From: Acanthosepion pharaonis
Lineage: Eukaryota > Mollusca > Cephalopoda > Sepiida > Sepiidae
Direction: 5' to 3'
DNA length: 64,000 bases
NCBI GenBank assembly: GCA_903632075.3
Contig: CAHIKZ030000805.1
Span: 547,501 to 611,500 of the forward strand
Below the pieces are notes generated by a model. The model was not told the origin of the DNA, did not search any database, and was given only the letters and a program-made list of their open reading frames with translations. The translations under genes were made by a program, and so were the position numbers. Of the stretch, positions 35,290 to 49,194 are shown piece after piece. Every line of letters begins with the position of its first letter. Within the stretch, counting starts at the first letter, position 1.

Positions 35290-37770
35290 AAGGGTTTGTA
35301 TTTTCCTAAAACAGATTTTGCAAGAAAAATATTTTGGATCAGCATGAAAAAATGTTTTTGAACACATATTCACTTTGAATAGTTAAATGTTTTTGACATC
35401 TGAACTTTATATTTGTGACTAGCCCCTACCAAGGCTGACAGTGGGTGTAACAGCTTTTTACTATTACTACTGCCTGGGCAGTTTGCCCAAGTGCTTACTT
35501 TCCCACTCTGTTAACCATCCATGGTATGCCATAGACAAGACATTTTTTTGTCCAAATATTTGGCAATTGGTCAGGGTGAAGAGATGATAGATTTATACTT
35601 TTCTCAAGGGTATTAGGGTACAGCAGACACATGTAGACTCGGACAAATTTTGAACTTGTATTGCAGGTTGTTTTATTGTAGCATTATAAATATAACATTG
35701 TAAATTATTACACTTTAATTCTTGAATTAAATATATGACTACTGAAGTCATTATATGAACAAATGATTTTCTCAACATAAACACTCTTAGTTAATGATAA
35801 GAGTCAGGACAGGTAAGATAAATTAGGATGAAAGACTTTTTTTGTAAAATCTAAACTGATTGCTATGACACTCTGGAGAAAACTTTGCAATTACTCTGCC
35901 TAATAATAGGTTTCATAAAAATGCTGTACTTTTATTAAACTAAACATTTTTTAGATATACTTGAAATTTTGAAACAAGATCAGTGACCATTCACAATACT
36001 TTTATTATATAAAAAAAGAAATTTGTTATAACAAAAATTAAATGTTTAGTAAATTTTCAGCTTCTTGCTCTTGATTATATTATAAAAGTAAAGTGTTATT
36101 AAGGCAAGATGAATCAATTAGGTTAATTTTTTTTTTTTAAATCTTTCAAGATGAAAAGGAGTTATAGCAGAAAATAGCGGAATGAAAACTGTAAGATTTT
36201 CATTGATAGTGCATTGGTTCTTAAAGGAAAATTTACTTTATACAATTTTTTTCTAAAATCAGAGAGAGCTGTAGAGAAGTCTGATCAGCATTATTTGCTG
36301 AATAATATGACATATGTATGTATATATTGTAAAAATTACTAATCAATACACTCTCATTCAATAATTATTTTTCTAAGTTTTACAAAGAAAGTGTTAAACT
36401 ATATGATGAAATTTCTTACCAGGGAGAATGAATGTAATATATATCCAATAAGAAATCACTGTTGATAAATCAGAGTGGCTTAGAATTTTCTTTTCTTTAA
36501 TTTCCCTAAATAACCAATAAATAATGCCCTCCCACATACACCTTCAATGAAAATTATACTGATATTTGTTTTTAGTGTTCCTTTATTTTGAAAGCACATT
36601 GTTCCATATCCCAACATGTCTGCACAAGAATTACTGCCAGTCCCTTATATAATAACAGTATCATTTCCACTTTAATGTTTATTTGCATGAATGTCATTGA
36701 AATATCCTACAGATGACTGACAAAATCTTATCAGCAGGACTACCTGATATTACCTAGATTATAATGGCTTCTGAAATTTTTCATTAACCCATTTTCAACT
36801 TATTTGACTTTCCTATTCATATTAAACATAGTAGCTAATTAAACCTGAAATACAAAAGAATACATTGCAGAAAAAGATAAGATAAAATGTATTTAAATTA
36901 TTGAACACATTTTTGTTATTTGTCACTCCTTTGGATCAAAGTTCAGTTTCAAAAAGAGGAGCAAGACTCATTTATTTGACTGTAATATTTTTATTCAGTT
37001 GAATATAGAACCATTTACAATTCAGGTTTTAAAACCTTCATTTAATTCTTTACAATATAATTTACCAATAGATTTTGGCATAAGATTTTGAGTGTTTCCT
37101 GAAATTGTGTGTTTCAAATGCACATACACACAGTACAATTTATATATTAAATATTTTCTTTTTTTTCTTCAATATGATGAATAAATTGTTTTCCCCATCC
37201 TCCTCCTCTCAATTTCAGTGCTCTTTAATGATTACTGCTGCTCCAGTCGCATGTCAATGTCAAATAAATTATTGAAGCTTCTTATTTCATTCCATGCCAC
37301 TTGTTAAAAGCTTTGTTGCTGTGTAGCACGAGCAATTTTTTTTCCTTTTGCCTTATTCTTTACATAACTATTTCAAAGCTGAACAATGTCCAGTTAGTGT
37401 ATTTTGTTTTGGCCATTGTCTTTTGAAATATACAACTTGAAAACTTTTCAGCTGGAACTTTTTATTATATTATCATAGAAACATATATGCTAACAAAAAG
37501 CTTTAAAAAAAAAAAAAAAAGGCTAACACCACTCACTTAGTGAAAATGATTATTTACTAAGATGTAACTTTGTTTTGGTACAAGGCTACATGTATAGAGC
37601 ACCTAATGAAGACTAACTCTTTTAATGAAAATTAGTTGGATTACATTTGCTTCAGAAGCCAATTGTAGAATGATAATAAAAAAAAATAATTTGAAATCTA
37701 CTAAAATCTCCCAAAGCAACATTCTCATATTCAAATTAAATGATAGCATAAGTACTTCAAGGATGTACAG
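35290..37770. other. AT-rich intronic stretch
   Basis: Nothing supportable as gene or element. A less AT-rich segment at 35420-35560 (with CTGCCTGGGCAGTTTGCCC) may be a repeat remnant. Confidence 0.5.
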
Positions 37771-37779
37771 GTAATCTAA

Positions 37780-37990
37780 TGATTATTAGTGTAGTGGATT
37801 CTGTATGTCATGTACATGTTCTAACTGAGTCTGTTACATTCACTTCATGCTAAGCCCTTGAGAAAGGCATAAATCCATCTCTTCCACCTCCCTTTTTCCA
37901 ATGTTATGGATTAAATAACAGGATAGAGTAGGCTCTCTAGCTTTGTATAGAAACCAGTGTTTTTGAGAAAGAAAATTCAAACCAATTGGG
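37780..37990 (+). repeat. tRNA-derived SINE remnant
   Basis: Box A-like TTAGTGTAGTGG at 37786-37797, a weak box B near 37815, then TTGAGAAAGGCATAAATCC at about 37858. The last block is shared with the 52.1-kb copy (TTTGGGAAAGGTATTAATCC), so both belong to one SINE family. Confidence 0.5.
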
Positions 37991-38362
37991 CTTACTGAAA
38001 TTAATTGTGGTGTGGTTATCCTTCAATAATCAACTTTTAGCTTCTCATATAGTCATCATGAGAAGTGACAACAACTCTACCTAAAAGGGGCTATGGCACA
38101 CTGTGCTTTTATTTTGAGCAATAGAACTTTGTGAAAATTTATATTGCTCTCTGTAAATTACTTGTATATAAATTTTATCCCAGTAATTTTGTTATGAATT
38201 TAAAGTGTGATGTAATTTTGGAAAATTAAGAAATGCATGATTAATTTATAGTGGCTTTAAAAAAAGAAAAAAACTTTTGTATATAACTGTCTAACTAGAA
38301 GAGAAAAAAAACAAGAAAATCTTTTTAACTGTGATGTCAAGTAATATGAGATTACAGCAAAT

Positions 38363-38537
38363 TAGGCTTACCATATGCCCTGGTTTGAGAGGTCTGTCCC
38401 AGGTATCAGCATTTGTTATTTGTTTATTTGTTTGTGTTTTTGTTAGCACTTAAGGGATGTTGGGCCATATTATATAAGAAAACTAAACCTGTAATAAAAA
38501 CTGAATAGTGCCTTAGTTGGAAATTATGGTAAGCCAA
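38363..38537. mobile_element. Candidate hAT-like MITE (175 bp)
   Basis: Ends TAGGCTTACCATA and TATGGTAAGCCAA are inverted repeats with 11 matching bases (GGCTTACCATA). The word TACCATATGCCCTGGTTTG resembles known hAT termini. Flanking octamers CAGCAAAT and CAGTGACT agree at only about five of eight positions, so the target duplication is doubtful. Confidence 0.45.
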
Positions 38538-40930
38538 CAGTGACTGAAATTTTTTTAAATATTGTATTGAGCTAATTCTGCTATGTATTTAAAAAGAATT
38601 GATGTCTGCTTGACTAATGCATTTAATAGACTTTCATTTTACTGCTCTCTTATGTATAATGCTTATTTTGATAGGTTCTTAAAATTCAAAACAATATCAT
38701 TTTTAAAACTATAATATTTGTTCTTGCATTTTTCTGTTTAGAAAAAAAGTTCTGAATTTAGTTTTGTGTGTGATCAGCATCTGAATAATTTTTAATTCTT
38801 TATTAAATTTGTCTATAAGCATTTTACTTGCTGTCATTGTAATTTTCTTGTTTTAAATGGACTAAATCTTTCACCCCATTGTATTTTCAATATCCCTACT
38901 TAGTGAGCTTTATGACAAAATTTCACAAAGAATTTGATTTTAAATTGTTACAAGTGATTTTCTTTCTATGCAAAACTTTACAAATGTTTACCTATGAAGT
39001 GTTTTTCTTGTTTTTTTTTATTATTATTATTTCCTCCCTTATAATTTATTTTTAGCATTGTAATTTATTATACTATTACAAATTTTAGAGTTGGTCATCA
39101 GGAGTTATAATTCTCAAATATTTCTTTAACTCATGGGAATAAATAGACAATGGGCAAATTTCTTTTTATTTGAATTAAAATTTAATAAAATTGGAAATAC
39201 ACTCTAAACTGCATGCAAACTTTGCAATGTTTCATAAGGTTTGTTTGCTGCATTCATATTTATGCATTTAGACTTTTGTTAGAATATCATTTCATTATTA
39301 ACAAATTAACATTTGATAATCCTGGCATCATTTGCAGTGTGTTTTTTGGTCTCTTTTTATCAAGTATGATACAAATAGAGATCTTCATAATATAAAGTCA
39401 AACTGAGTTAAGACATCTAGACATTATCAGTCTGTTCCAATGTAATTGGCTTCTTTAAGATTTTCACCATGCTTGTTAAAGTGGCTTAACTTATAATACA
39501 AAAACACAAAGCCAAAAAGAATCATGGAAGCTTTTGGAATGGTGGCTTTTCTAATTCTTAAGAGCAAGTTCAGAACTCTTCAGGTCCTGGCAAAATCACT
39601 AAGAACCTATCAGTTAAAGTAAAAAGTAAGACATTGGTTAAAACAAAAACCTGATAAAGGCTTAATTTACTTTTTTTTTTTAAATGACATTGATTCACTC
39701 TACCTGAGAAATCCTTCAAAAATCTTACAGCCACTTAGACATTAACATATTTAGGAATCTACTATGTAATGTTTTTTCTTTTAATTAGTTGTACTCTACT
39801 GCACCACCATCACCCCAACTTAACCACCATAGAAATCAACAATATAACATAAAGGAAGTTCTAAACTATGTACAAAAGATTATATGTACAACAAAGAAGT
39901 ATTCAAATAATACTTTGTTTAAATTTACTCTTTTAACAATGTTATGTAAGGGATGCTCAAGATCAAATTGAAGTGTTTTTTTTTTTTCTTTTTCTCTCAA
40001 GTTAAACTGAGTCCAGGATATGTTTAAATTGTATTTTACTTATAGTGTATCTTTCAACTTTTTAAAACTTTCTGTTGAACTTTAATATACAATTTGATTA
40101 AAAATAATTCAGTCAGTACACAATAAGGTTAATATATTAGTTTTTTCATAGTTAAATACTCTTACCATTTATACTTTGTCTAAACCATTAAAATACTGAG
40201 TCAAAAATAATTATTGAAAATGTTTTAACAAAATACTAGTTTATTTTCCTCAATTTAATTGAACAGTCATATTTGGACCAAACTTTGTACATAAGCCATA
40301 TAAAATATATATAGATTTTATAAGTTTTATTAGGAGGCAAAAGTAATAAATATTGATACTTATTTATGAAAAGGAAAAATCTCCAGTAAAATAATTTGGT
40401 TGTTGTTTGTGATTTTTGTCTTTCATGTATAGGAAATCTGCCGTTTAAATCATGATGTTACCAAATTTTTGCCTTTATTTATTTACTATATTGTCCTATA
40501 CTATTTATTATACTGCCCCCCACCACCACCAAGCAAAAGCTGACCAATATTTGTAAAATTTAAAAGAAAAAAAAAGAAAAATCTTACACAATACTGGTTG
40601 AAATCACTTTAGACACCTTAGAGGAAGAGCATTATCTAACATACAAAAAAAATACAGAAAAACCTTGTATTATGTCTAACAATTTAATATAGCAGTTATA
40701 TAATTCCATTACCTGACAGGAAATTATAGAAAGTTTATTGCTTATGTAATCAGTTACTCTTTATTTTTACTTGTTACTGTAGTATATGCAAGTGATAAAA
40801 CCAAGATGCTTTGCAATTGGACAAGATGGCAGTGAACTGTGCTTCTGTTGTTTTGTAGACAATTTTATTACTATCACCAGATGTGCACTTTTTGATCTTT
40901 TCACCAGCTATATTTTTTCTTCTATTACAG

Positions 40931-41018
40931 GAGTGCTTGTAATCAACGTAACGTGGAGAGGGAAGACTTACGTTGGAACCCTCTTGGATGCTACCAAACA
41001 TGACTGGGCTCCCCCAAG
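40931..41018 (+). CDS. ZNF609: ZNF608/ZNF609-family protein, internal coding exon B
   Basis: An 88-base exon that follows TCTATTACAG and ends in AAG before GTAATT. Its first two bases complete the glycine codon split by the previous intron, giving GVLVINVTWRGKTYVGTLLD and then ATKHDWAPPR. This is close to the vertebrate ZNF609 segment, which I recall as near-identical with N for G after TWR and C for A after LLD. The exon ends in phase 2, so the arginine codon (AG+A) is finished by the next exon at 63560. The open frame extends upstream to 40786 through intron sequence, but family similarity begins exactly at the AG. Together with exon A this encodes the conserved N-terminal block that precedes the basic region. 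The very high conservation suggests strong constraint on this domain; its molecular function is not clear from sequence. Confidence 0.95.
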
Positions 41019-44000
41019 GTAATTTTATTTTATTGTAATATTTTTTCCTCTTCATTTTGAGGACTTAATCTATAAGATATCAATCTGACTAGCAGTTCAG
41101 TTGTACTGTAAAGGTAACAAAACTTTGTAAATCAAAAAAGGAAGAGATGTTGGCACTTTGTTTCCTTTTTGCTCTTTAGATTTCGAGTCATTGAGAATTT
41201 TGGCTAGTTTTCCTGGGTATGCTGTTTTGGGTCCATCTCCATTGTCAAATTTGTAGAATTTATCACCTGAAATTAACCTTTGAAAAGAAAATTATTTCTA
41301 AAAGAGTAACCACACTATCCATCTGCTCTAAAGTTTTGTACTTTCAATATTTGCAATACCAGCAAAATATAGATAAATATCAATAAACTCTAACCTCAAT
41401 TCTGAAAAAGTGAATTGCAGACAGGAATTTGGTTAAATAAAATAAATCAACTTTGTTTTAATAGAGATTTTACAAAAAAAGTGTTGCCTAAATTGATTAA
41501 TATGGCTATAGATAATAGTTGATAAAACAAATGATTTGGTAGCATTTTAGTGTTTTAAAGTTTTTCATGTAAGTTGAGAAAGCATTGCAACAAATAATTC
41601 ATGCAAATGAACAATTATTTAATCACTATATTTTATAATAGCAATAGTAACTTCAATTATAATTGAAACTGATCTAAAGAAAACATCTGATTCATAGTGT
41701 ATGGCATGTAGTTCAAATATTGTAGCTACCACCTTTGTTGTTGTTGTTGTTTATATAAGAGAGAAGGGGAATTCTCTTGTTTTTGGTTGTCTTTTCTTTG
41801 TGGTGGGCTACTTCAAGTCTGCTTGTGAAATTGAACAAAATCAGCAGGACAGTTTCTTTGACTGTTAGAAATATATTTTCATTTCTTTTAACTAATATTT
41901 GTCAAGTAATCTATTCACTCATTTTCTTAACATATTCATATAGTGATGTCAGAGATGAACTGGGCTAGTTCTAGAAAATAAGAAAGCTTAAAAAGAAAAG
42001 ATGTCCACTAGCTGTGGAATCATTATTTACTAAATATTGCCACTATATTTATTTACCTGAAAAACCATCAGAAATTAAGGATCCCAACATTGCAAGGAAA
42101 TGATGCTTGTATAAGTTTGTACATTGATATCTAAAAATAGCTATTTTGATCACTTTGGTCTGAAAGTATATATTTTTGACATCATTGTTTAAATAATTTG
42201 GATGTAGAACTTTAAGTGATTATTCATTTAAAAAATAGACAAGAAATCTTTTATATTTGAAGATGATAACTTTGTTTTTGGAATTTTTAAAATAATAAAT
42301 CTAAATGTGGCTCCTTGAATTTTGGCTCTAAGAAATTTAATTTAGATGTTGTCTATATTTAGATGTTTGTACATTTAATTTTGATATAGTTAAAAGAAAA
42401 AAGAATTTCTTTTGATTCTTCATACATTTTATAGAATTGAACTTCCTATACATTTTAGTAAAAATTGAAACCAATTGCATTCCTAATGTTTGTAAAAGTT
42501 AAAGAGGAGAAATTAAGGAAATATCTTTGAACTCGTCAATTTGTCGATCATTATATTTTTGTAAGAAGTCTTTTTTTTATCTTTTTTTTTTCTTTTGTCA
42601 TATTTTTCCATGATCACAATCAATGAAAAATGTAAGTTTTATCTTGTAAATTGAAAATCCTATATTCATTTCTTTTCACACTGAATATTCCTGAAATATT
42701 TTTTTATATACATATCAAATGAAGTGTTTTCCATTTCAAGCAAATCATTACACGATGAGCTAGAAAATGATTTTTTTCCCAAATTCTCAATTTATTTCAC
42801 TTTTGTCTCTTAATTTATATCCAGAATCAATGTAAATAAGCCATATCTCACATTGCCAAGTATTTCAATAATTAGAATGATTTTTTTTCCAATGACTTTA
42901 GAAAGAAATGATTTTATGACAATACCTTTTATGGACTTTTACCATTAGAATATGTCTGTCTCCTAACATTGCATCTTTATTTTACTAATAATGCATGTAT
43001 GTCATATATGGTTTTATTTCATTCAAACATTCATTTACCTATATCCCTTCTGGTTGTTTCATGCATGACAATGTTTTGTAGATACTAAGTTTTCTAATAT
43101 TTTCCTTTTTATTTTACTTTAGTAGCTTGTTACTGTAATGATTGGGTTCTATGTTCAAAGTTCATCAGCTGATACTTTTAGATTAAATACATGTAAATAA
43201 TAAATAAAGATACATATGTTATTCAATTTTTGGCCATAACTATTGAGCATTGACTTTAACAAGTGGCTAGTCATTTGTTCAGTATTGATTGAATTACCTT
43301 GTAACTTCTCTATTTAGTATTGCTTAATTCAGTCATTGTATCAACAGTTTAATAATTTGGTATTAACACTCTGTGTAGATTTGTATTATTTTTATAAAAC
43401 TTATTTTCTTGGCTTTGTCAAATTTGTTTATTTTCACGAGTTCTTTCTCAGGCAAGCTTTTAAAATAAATCTGTACTCTAATTTCATTTCTTAACTGTAC
43501 TTTTCTCTATGAGCATTGAATACTCTTTTTCTGCATGTTTTTCCTGATTGTGTAAATTTTCTTTCTTGCCAATGGAATAATATTTATTTCAAGCATTCTG
43601 TTTGTGACAAATTTAACTAATTCTTTAATATTTTAACATTAACATTTTTTCTTGTGTGTATAAAAAAAAAATTATACTGTATAAAGTTTTTTTTTTTTTT
43701 TTTTTAATGTTTTAATGCTTCATGGGAAAATATGCAAAACAGTGCATGCTTTAAAATCAAAAGCTTTAATAACCACCTTATCCTTTTAACTGCTATCAAA
43801 ATTAGTTTTATTCATATCAGTATTATGGGCACAAAATTGTCAGCCAAGATATCTTGTTTTTCACAATCAGCAATTATTTGAATCGGATAATGTTATCTTT
43901 TGTTGACATCATTGTTTCATTCCATGCAGAAGTTGCCTCTGCTCGGCAACAATATAGAAACCTTTTTTTTTTTAATTTATGACTTTTTATACTTCATTAT

Positions 44001-45957
44001 CATTATAATTTTGCTTCCCTATTCTGTAATCATTTGTGCATTTTCTAAAAGTTGATCATGTTATGTTCTAATCTTTTAGTCACAAAGGCAGAGCTGGTGA
44101 AGAGATTTTTTCCAGTTAGCTTACACAACACCCTATTTAGAGTATTTTTCAAATTATTTTCATATGATGATTTATACGCTTTGAACCCACTATCAGAATG
44201 CTAAATAATAAAAAATAAACCCATACAATTATATGGTCACTTCTTGAGATACACAGATTGTCATAGTTAGACCAAACATATTGTAATTATTTTACATAGT
44301 TTCTTTTTATCATTCAAGAATATGCTAACTTTTTTTAATAGCTGCAAAATTTTACTGTTCTAATGTACATCTGAAATGACTAAATCCATAATGTTTTAAT
44401 TAAATATCTTATAGTAAAAGTAATATTTTAGCCTACATATGGTAACATTAGGCAAAATTCACCTCTTGTTTTATGCAGTGGTTTGTAATAAGTAAGGAGA
44501 ACTCTGTATTTAGAAAAGATACCGATAAATAACTAAATGTGTTTGGAAATTTTATTTGTATTTTAATCTTTGAAAGGTTTTGCTCAAATCTTCTGATTAT
44601 TTTTGCTATTGAAATAGGAATTAGAATTTGATGCCTTTATTGTGTTGAATATGTAGTGAAATTATTCCATTTGTCTTCCCTTTTTTGTTTTTGTTTTATT
44701 TTGATCTGTATGTTTTCCATCAATCTCTAGATGGTATGGAGATTGTTCTCATCTTTAATAACATATGTAAAATTGACATAAACATACTTATCAAGAGATT
44801 ATTATTGAATATCTATAAATTGAATAGAATCTACATATTCGTAAGATCCCAATTTATTGAATCAATATTATAGCTTCCATGTCAACATATCCAAAGAAAG
44901 TGTATTCTGTAGAATACATATGATTTTGTTTACTTTGTTTAATTTGCCTATGAGCTAAGACCAAGTTGCTGGAAAAAAATAGTCTCTTTTTATGTGATTA
45001 GTGGAGAACTAGTAAGCATGAATGTATTCAGCAAACAGTAGCATTCCAGATTACTGGATTTGCAAGCAGTGGAGGTTATTACTCACACTTTATTCTTTAT
45101 ATTTATTTATTTTATTATCATTATTTATTCTTTTTTAATACCAGCCAAAAGAATTTTTTCCATGTTTTTTGATGTTTGGAACCATATTGGAAAACCTTCT
45201 CTCATCCCTACTCTGCAATGCAAGTAGACTATAAGGAAATTCATTTGTTTCAGCTTTTAGATGGGAAAGTAAGTTTCCCAACATGTCATACTCTTCATTT
45301 ATGTGCATGGCCAGGTGGACAGATCAGTGTTTTAAGACACCCCCCTCCACACACTCCCAACCTCCTACTTTTTCAACAGTACTTTTCTTCCCATCTTTTA
45401 AACATGATTAATTTTAGATTTGCAAATCTTGATTTGGAAATACTAAAAATATTTTTGCCAGAAAATAAATAGAATTGACTTCCAATTTTTTTATTTTATG
45501 AACTTTGCCATATTTTTGCAAGTATTTGAAAAATTCTACCTATTTTTATGGCTTGAAATATAAATAGGGACATTAGTAAATGCTAGAAAATGATTATTGT
45601 ATTCTGGAAGGATCGTTCTCCTAAATCCATTGGAAATATAGTCCAAGTTTTGTGTGTAATAATTTAAGCATAGAACTGATATACACTTTCTAAGGAGATT
45701 GATCTGAAAATATGTGTTGCAGAAATGTAACTTAGTTCTTGCATGTATTATCAGCTCTTGTTATAAATATCATTTGTACATCATATAGATTTTAATTAAA
45801 AACAAATCAAATGCATTGTTGATTATGTAAAAGCATGACTAACTGTAGATGCTATATGTATAAATGAAGACAGTAGCAAAGGATAGATAAAAGCAGTTTT
45901 ACTTTTTCTGTTTCCATTTGTATATGTCTCTCTCTATGCCTTTACCCTTCCCACTGC

Positions 45958-45984
45958 ATATATATATATATATATATATATATA
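45958..45984. repeat. (TA)n microsatellite
   Basis: About 13 TA units with no repeat body recognised beside it. Confidence 0.95.
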
Positions 45985-46429
45985 GCTAATTTACCATTTG
46001 CTACAGCAAAGATGTATATTTCTGTAAAGTTTTATAAAGTATCTTTGTGACTCAAATACTTTAAAGCTGTCATCTATTTAAGATTGTCTTTTAGTGATGT
46101 TTTTTATACCATGCGCAATGAATATTTTGGATAATGTATTTGTTTAATGTAATTTAATCTTAACTTGCGTACAAGTTCATTTTTAGATTATGCAAAATTG
46201 TTGTAGTTATTCAACTGAGTTGATAATATAAAGTCTAATGTTTCATCTGTTTAATACTGTATATCATTAAATGTGCATGTCTCTCCCTCTCTCTTTTCTC
46301 TCCTTTCTGTTTTGAGTTGATAATATGATGTAGGCAACTTTAGTTCAAATGTATTCCATTGTAATATCTATTCATCACTGTCTACTTTGATATATTCCTA
46401 TTGGCACATTATTTTATTTTTTGGACTTC

Positions 46430-46970
46430 CTTAACTATACTGTTAGTTTTCCTCATTCCTCTTGTTGCCATCTCAGTCCAATGCAGATGGTGAGTCTCTG
46501 GATTTCCATCCAGAGCCTAAAACAAAAGGCTCTACATTGACAAACTTGTAATCACTCTGGTTGCATTTCTTCAATCTCTCTTTTTCTCACTACTCTATAA
46601 AAACTGATTCACTTTGCCTCTTCAAAAATGTTGAGTGATTCATCACCAATTCATCACTACTGCCACTGTGCTCTCATTGGCTTTATTTGTCTTTGTGCCT
46701 TTTCAGTTGACTGGTGCCAATAGTGACGACTAGCCATCCGGGAAGTTCAATCGTGCGTAACTGTACGTCTTATGTGTCCATTCCTACAGTTGCTCAATGG
46801 TGTACAGAGTGTAACACTTGTGTTTATATCAGCCTCTTGTTGCACACACTCCTGCACAACATGACTCGCTTCTGAGTTCTCCACTCTCTACTCCTTTTTC
46901 CCAGCCCACTTGCTATGCCTGATCTGCCCACCCCACTTCCTTTGCCTACCCAATAATTAGCCAGTTTGAT
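46430..46970. other. GC-richer, C/T-rich block of unknown origin
   Basis: This block contrasts with its AT-rich surroundings and contains several CpGs (GTGACGACTAGCCATCCGGG, TCGTGCGTAACTGTACG). A TATAAAA word lies at about 46596. It ends in the TC/AC array at 46977. It could be an LTR or other transposon fragment, or a regulatory segment. No protein domain is seen. Confidence 0.4.
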
Positions 46971-46976
46971 GCTGTT

Positions 46977-47004
46977 TCTCTCTCTCTCTCACACACGCAC
47001 ACAC

Positions 47005-47037
<33 letters not shown>
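46977..47037. repeat. (TC)n(AC)n compound microsatellite
   Basis: Seven TC units followed by about 24 AC units with two CG interruptions. Confidence 0.95.
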
Positions 47038-47039
47038 GG

Positions 47040-49190
47040 GTTGAATCTGCTCTGATTCTTATCATCCTCTTAGCAGTCAATTGGACAGCTCTTTTCATTT
47101 TTTTTTTTTTTTTTTTACATCTATTTTCAGTATTATGATTATTATTTGGTTCATTATTTCCAATTAGGAAACCAATAACCAAGGTGCTTCTTTTTTATTT
47201 CTTGCATTCTACTTTCTTGCTTACCTTTTCACACAACACTTGGATCTTTTGGCTAGGCTTTGATTATTTATCCCCCCTCCCAAACTAATTTATTGCTCTT
47301 CTGCCTTTATTCTATCTGACTTTTGGTTCTCTGCTTGTTTTTCTATTTTTATTTGTTTGTTTAAACAGTGCTTAATGCTAATTACTCATTGTAATAGCTG
47401 GTCATTATTTAGAGGCATCAAAATAAAAAAATAAAAAATGAGTTTACAAAATTTATGCTAAAGAATTAATCCATGTAAAAACTGCTTTTTTAATTTTTAT
47501 TTTATGCTGTTGCATCACCAAAATTTTATCTGTCAAATCCATTGATATTCTCTGCTGATGTATTATTTGTATCTGAAAAGTTATTTAGATAGACACTTTT
47601 TATATCTCATAGAATGTTTGACTCTAATATAAAACCATAACCGGGGAGTGTTCCATAATACAATGAGCCCAAGTTAAGAATGAAAGAGATACTTGCAGTC
47701 CTCTTTATAGTTCTATTTTCTAGCAAAACAAAAACATAACATTAAAACTGTTTGTAAAATGAAAAAGCAATGTTCAGATTTTTGCATTAATAATAAGTAT
47801 GTCAGTATGCCAAATTTGAATGGAGGATGGCAGCATACTTATTGACGGAAAGAGGAATTAAGTCAATAACACCAAATCTTTTGGAACAAAATTATTTTTC
47901 AATCATATTTTCCTCTGAACAACTTTTCTTCATTTTTTTTTTTTCAAAACAAAGCACATATATTCATAGGCAGTTTCATAAAAACAGAATACAGAAAAGA
48001 AATATTATTCTTCATCAAGACATTGCTCTGTATTATTACTACTACTACTACTCGAGTGAAAGATTAGCACACCAACAAGGTCATACTGGGATACAAATAT
48101 ACATAGCCCAATACACCTATCTTGACACGGATATACCAGTTATATACATCACAGTTAAATGTGCATGATATGCATAACCTTGCAAGTGGGGCCAGTTAAA
48201 AATAACTTCAAGTTTAGTAACCTACAGTCTCCAATTGAGGGTGTTCCCAAATATCTAGACATAAATCCCAAGTTGGCTACCTTGTTCTTTAAATTTAAAA
48301 AAACAACCCTCTCAATGTCTGGGCAGTGCTTCCTCATATGAACAGGGATGCACAGTGCAACAGCCCCTAGGCTGCATGCCTAACTGTTTATGATCTGACA
48401 AGCAAATCTGTGATATTTACTGTAGCCTATCTTAATTCACCAAAGCAAAACATGTACATGTTAACACTGTCAATCAGTTAAGATCAGAAGCAATGAAAGT
48501 CATGCCTTGTATAGCTTCAGGATTATTATTATTATTCAAACATTTTATTGTTGACTGTGGCCTACATAAATGGGTTAGTAGAAAAATAAAACTAGACAAA
48601 AAAAACTTTCTTATCCAGACAAATGAGGTTGTGCTAGATTAAATCATGTAGGTTGATTCTTACAATGGAATTTTAATGATGTTTACTCTGTACAAGTCCC
48701 AAGTGCCACTCAAGATAGAGGGTTACAGAGCCCAAACAAAGTAATAATGCTACCAAGACACAAGGGGCCATTGGAAGTAAAAGAGAAGGAAAAGGCTTTA
48801 GGAAACAGATAAAATTCTACTCCTGTTTAAAAGAACCTGGAGGGGTGTGAACCATATGATAGGTGAACCTATCTACTCCTATTGAGTGTGGGGGAGAAGT
48901 AAATAAATAATAAATAAAAGTTCAGTTTCAGGCAGATGTTAGAAGTATAGAGTTGAAATAATCTTTAGAAGGAACTAGAAACCCAATCTTAAATGGAGAA
49001 ACAAGCGATCTCTACTCATGTATTCAGAATTGTCATAATACATTAAGTTTTAAAGATCTGCACATAGTGTATTTATGTTAAAGTTAGATATTATATTAAT
49101 AGTGTATGAAGTACTCACATCTTAAGTTGATCATAAATGGAAAATGATCTAATATAACATACATATGCTATAACACACTCATTTCTCTTT
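47040..49190. other. Intronic stretch without recognised gene
   Basis: Contains an ATT/ACT trinucleotide run at 48031-48052. The 113-codon frame at 47827-48168 runs through this simple repeat and has no recognisable domain. Segments at 48.2-48.4 and 48.7-48.9 kb are less AT-rich and may be old repeats. Confidence 0.5.
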
Positions 49191-49194
49191 CTTA

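Larger units (their letters stand above)
28560..40930 (+). other. Intron between exons A and B (about 12.4 kb)
   Basis: It runs from GTGAGA to TCTATTACAG in phase 1. It contains an inverted-repeat element (29.3-29.7 kb), a TIR-bounded candidate element (29.77-30.33 kb), a deleted mariner (30.63-31.15 kb), a duplicated poly-T-headed repeat (33.4 and 35.05 kb), a tRNA-SINE (37.78 kb) and a hAT-like MITE (38.36 kb). The remaining sequence is AT-rich with homopolymer runs and shows no exon I can recognise. Confidence 0.85.

Noticed and set aside
40786..41022. 78-codon plus-strand frame as a separate small gene
   Set aside because: The 3' half is exon B; the 5' half is intron that happens to stay open. 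Family similarity starts exactly after the AG at 40929-40930.
47827..48168. 113-codon plus-strand frame
   Set aside because: It crosses an ATT/ACT simple repeat (Tyr run), has no recognisable domain and no splice or promoter context.
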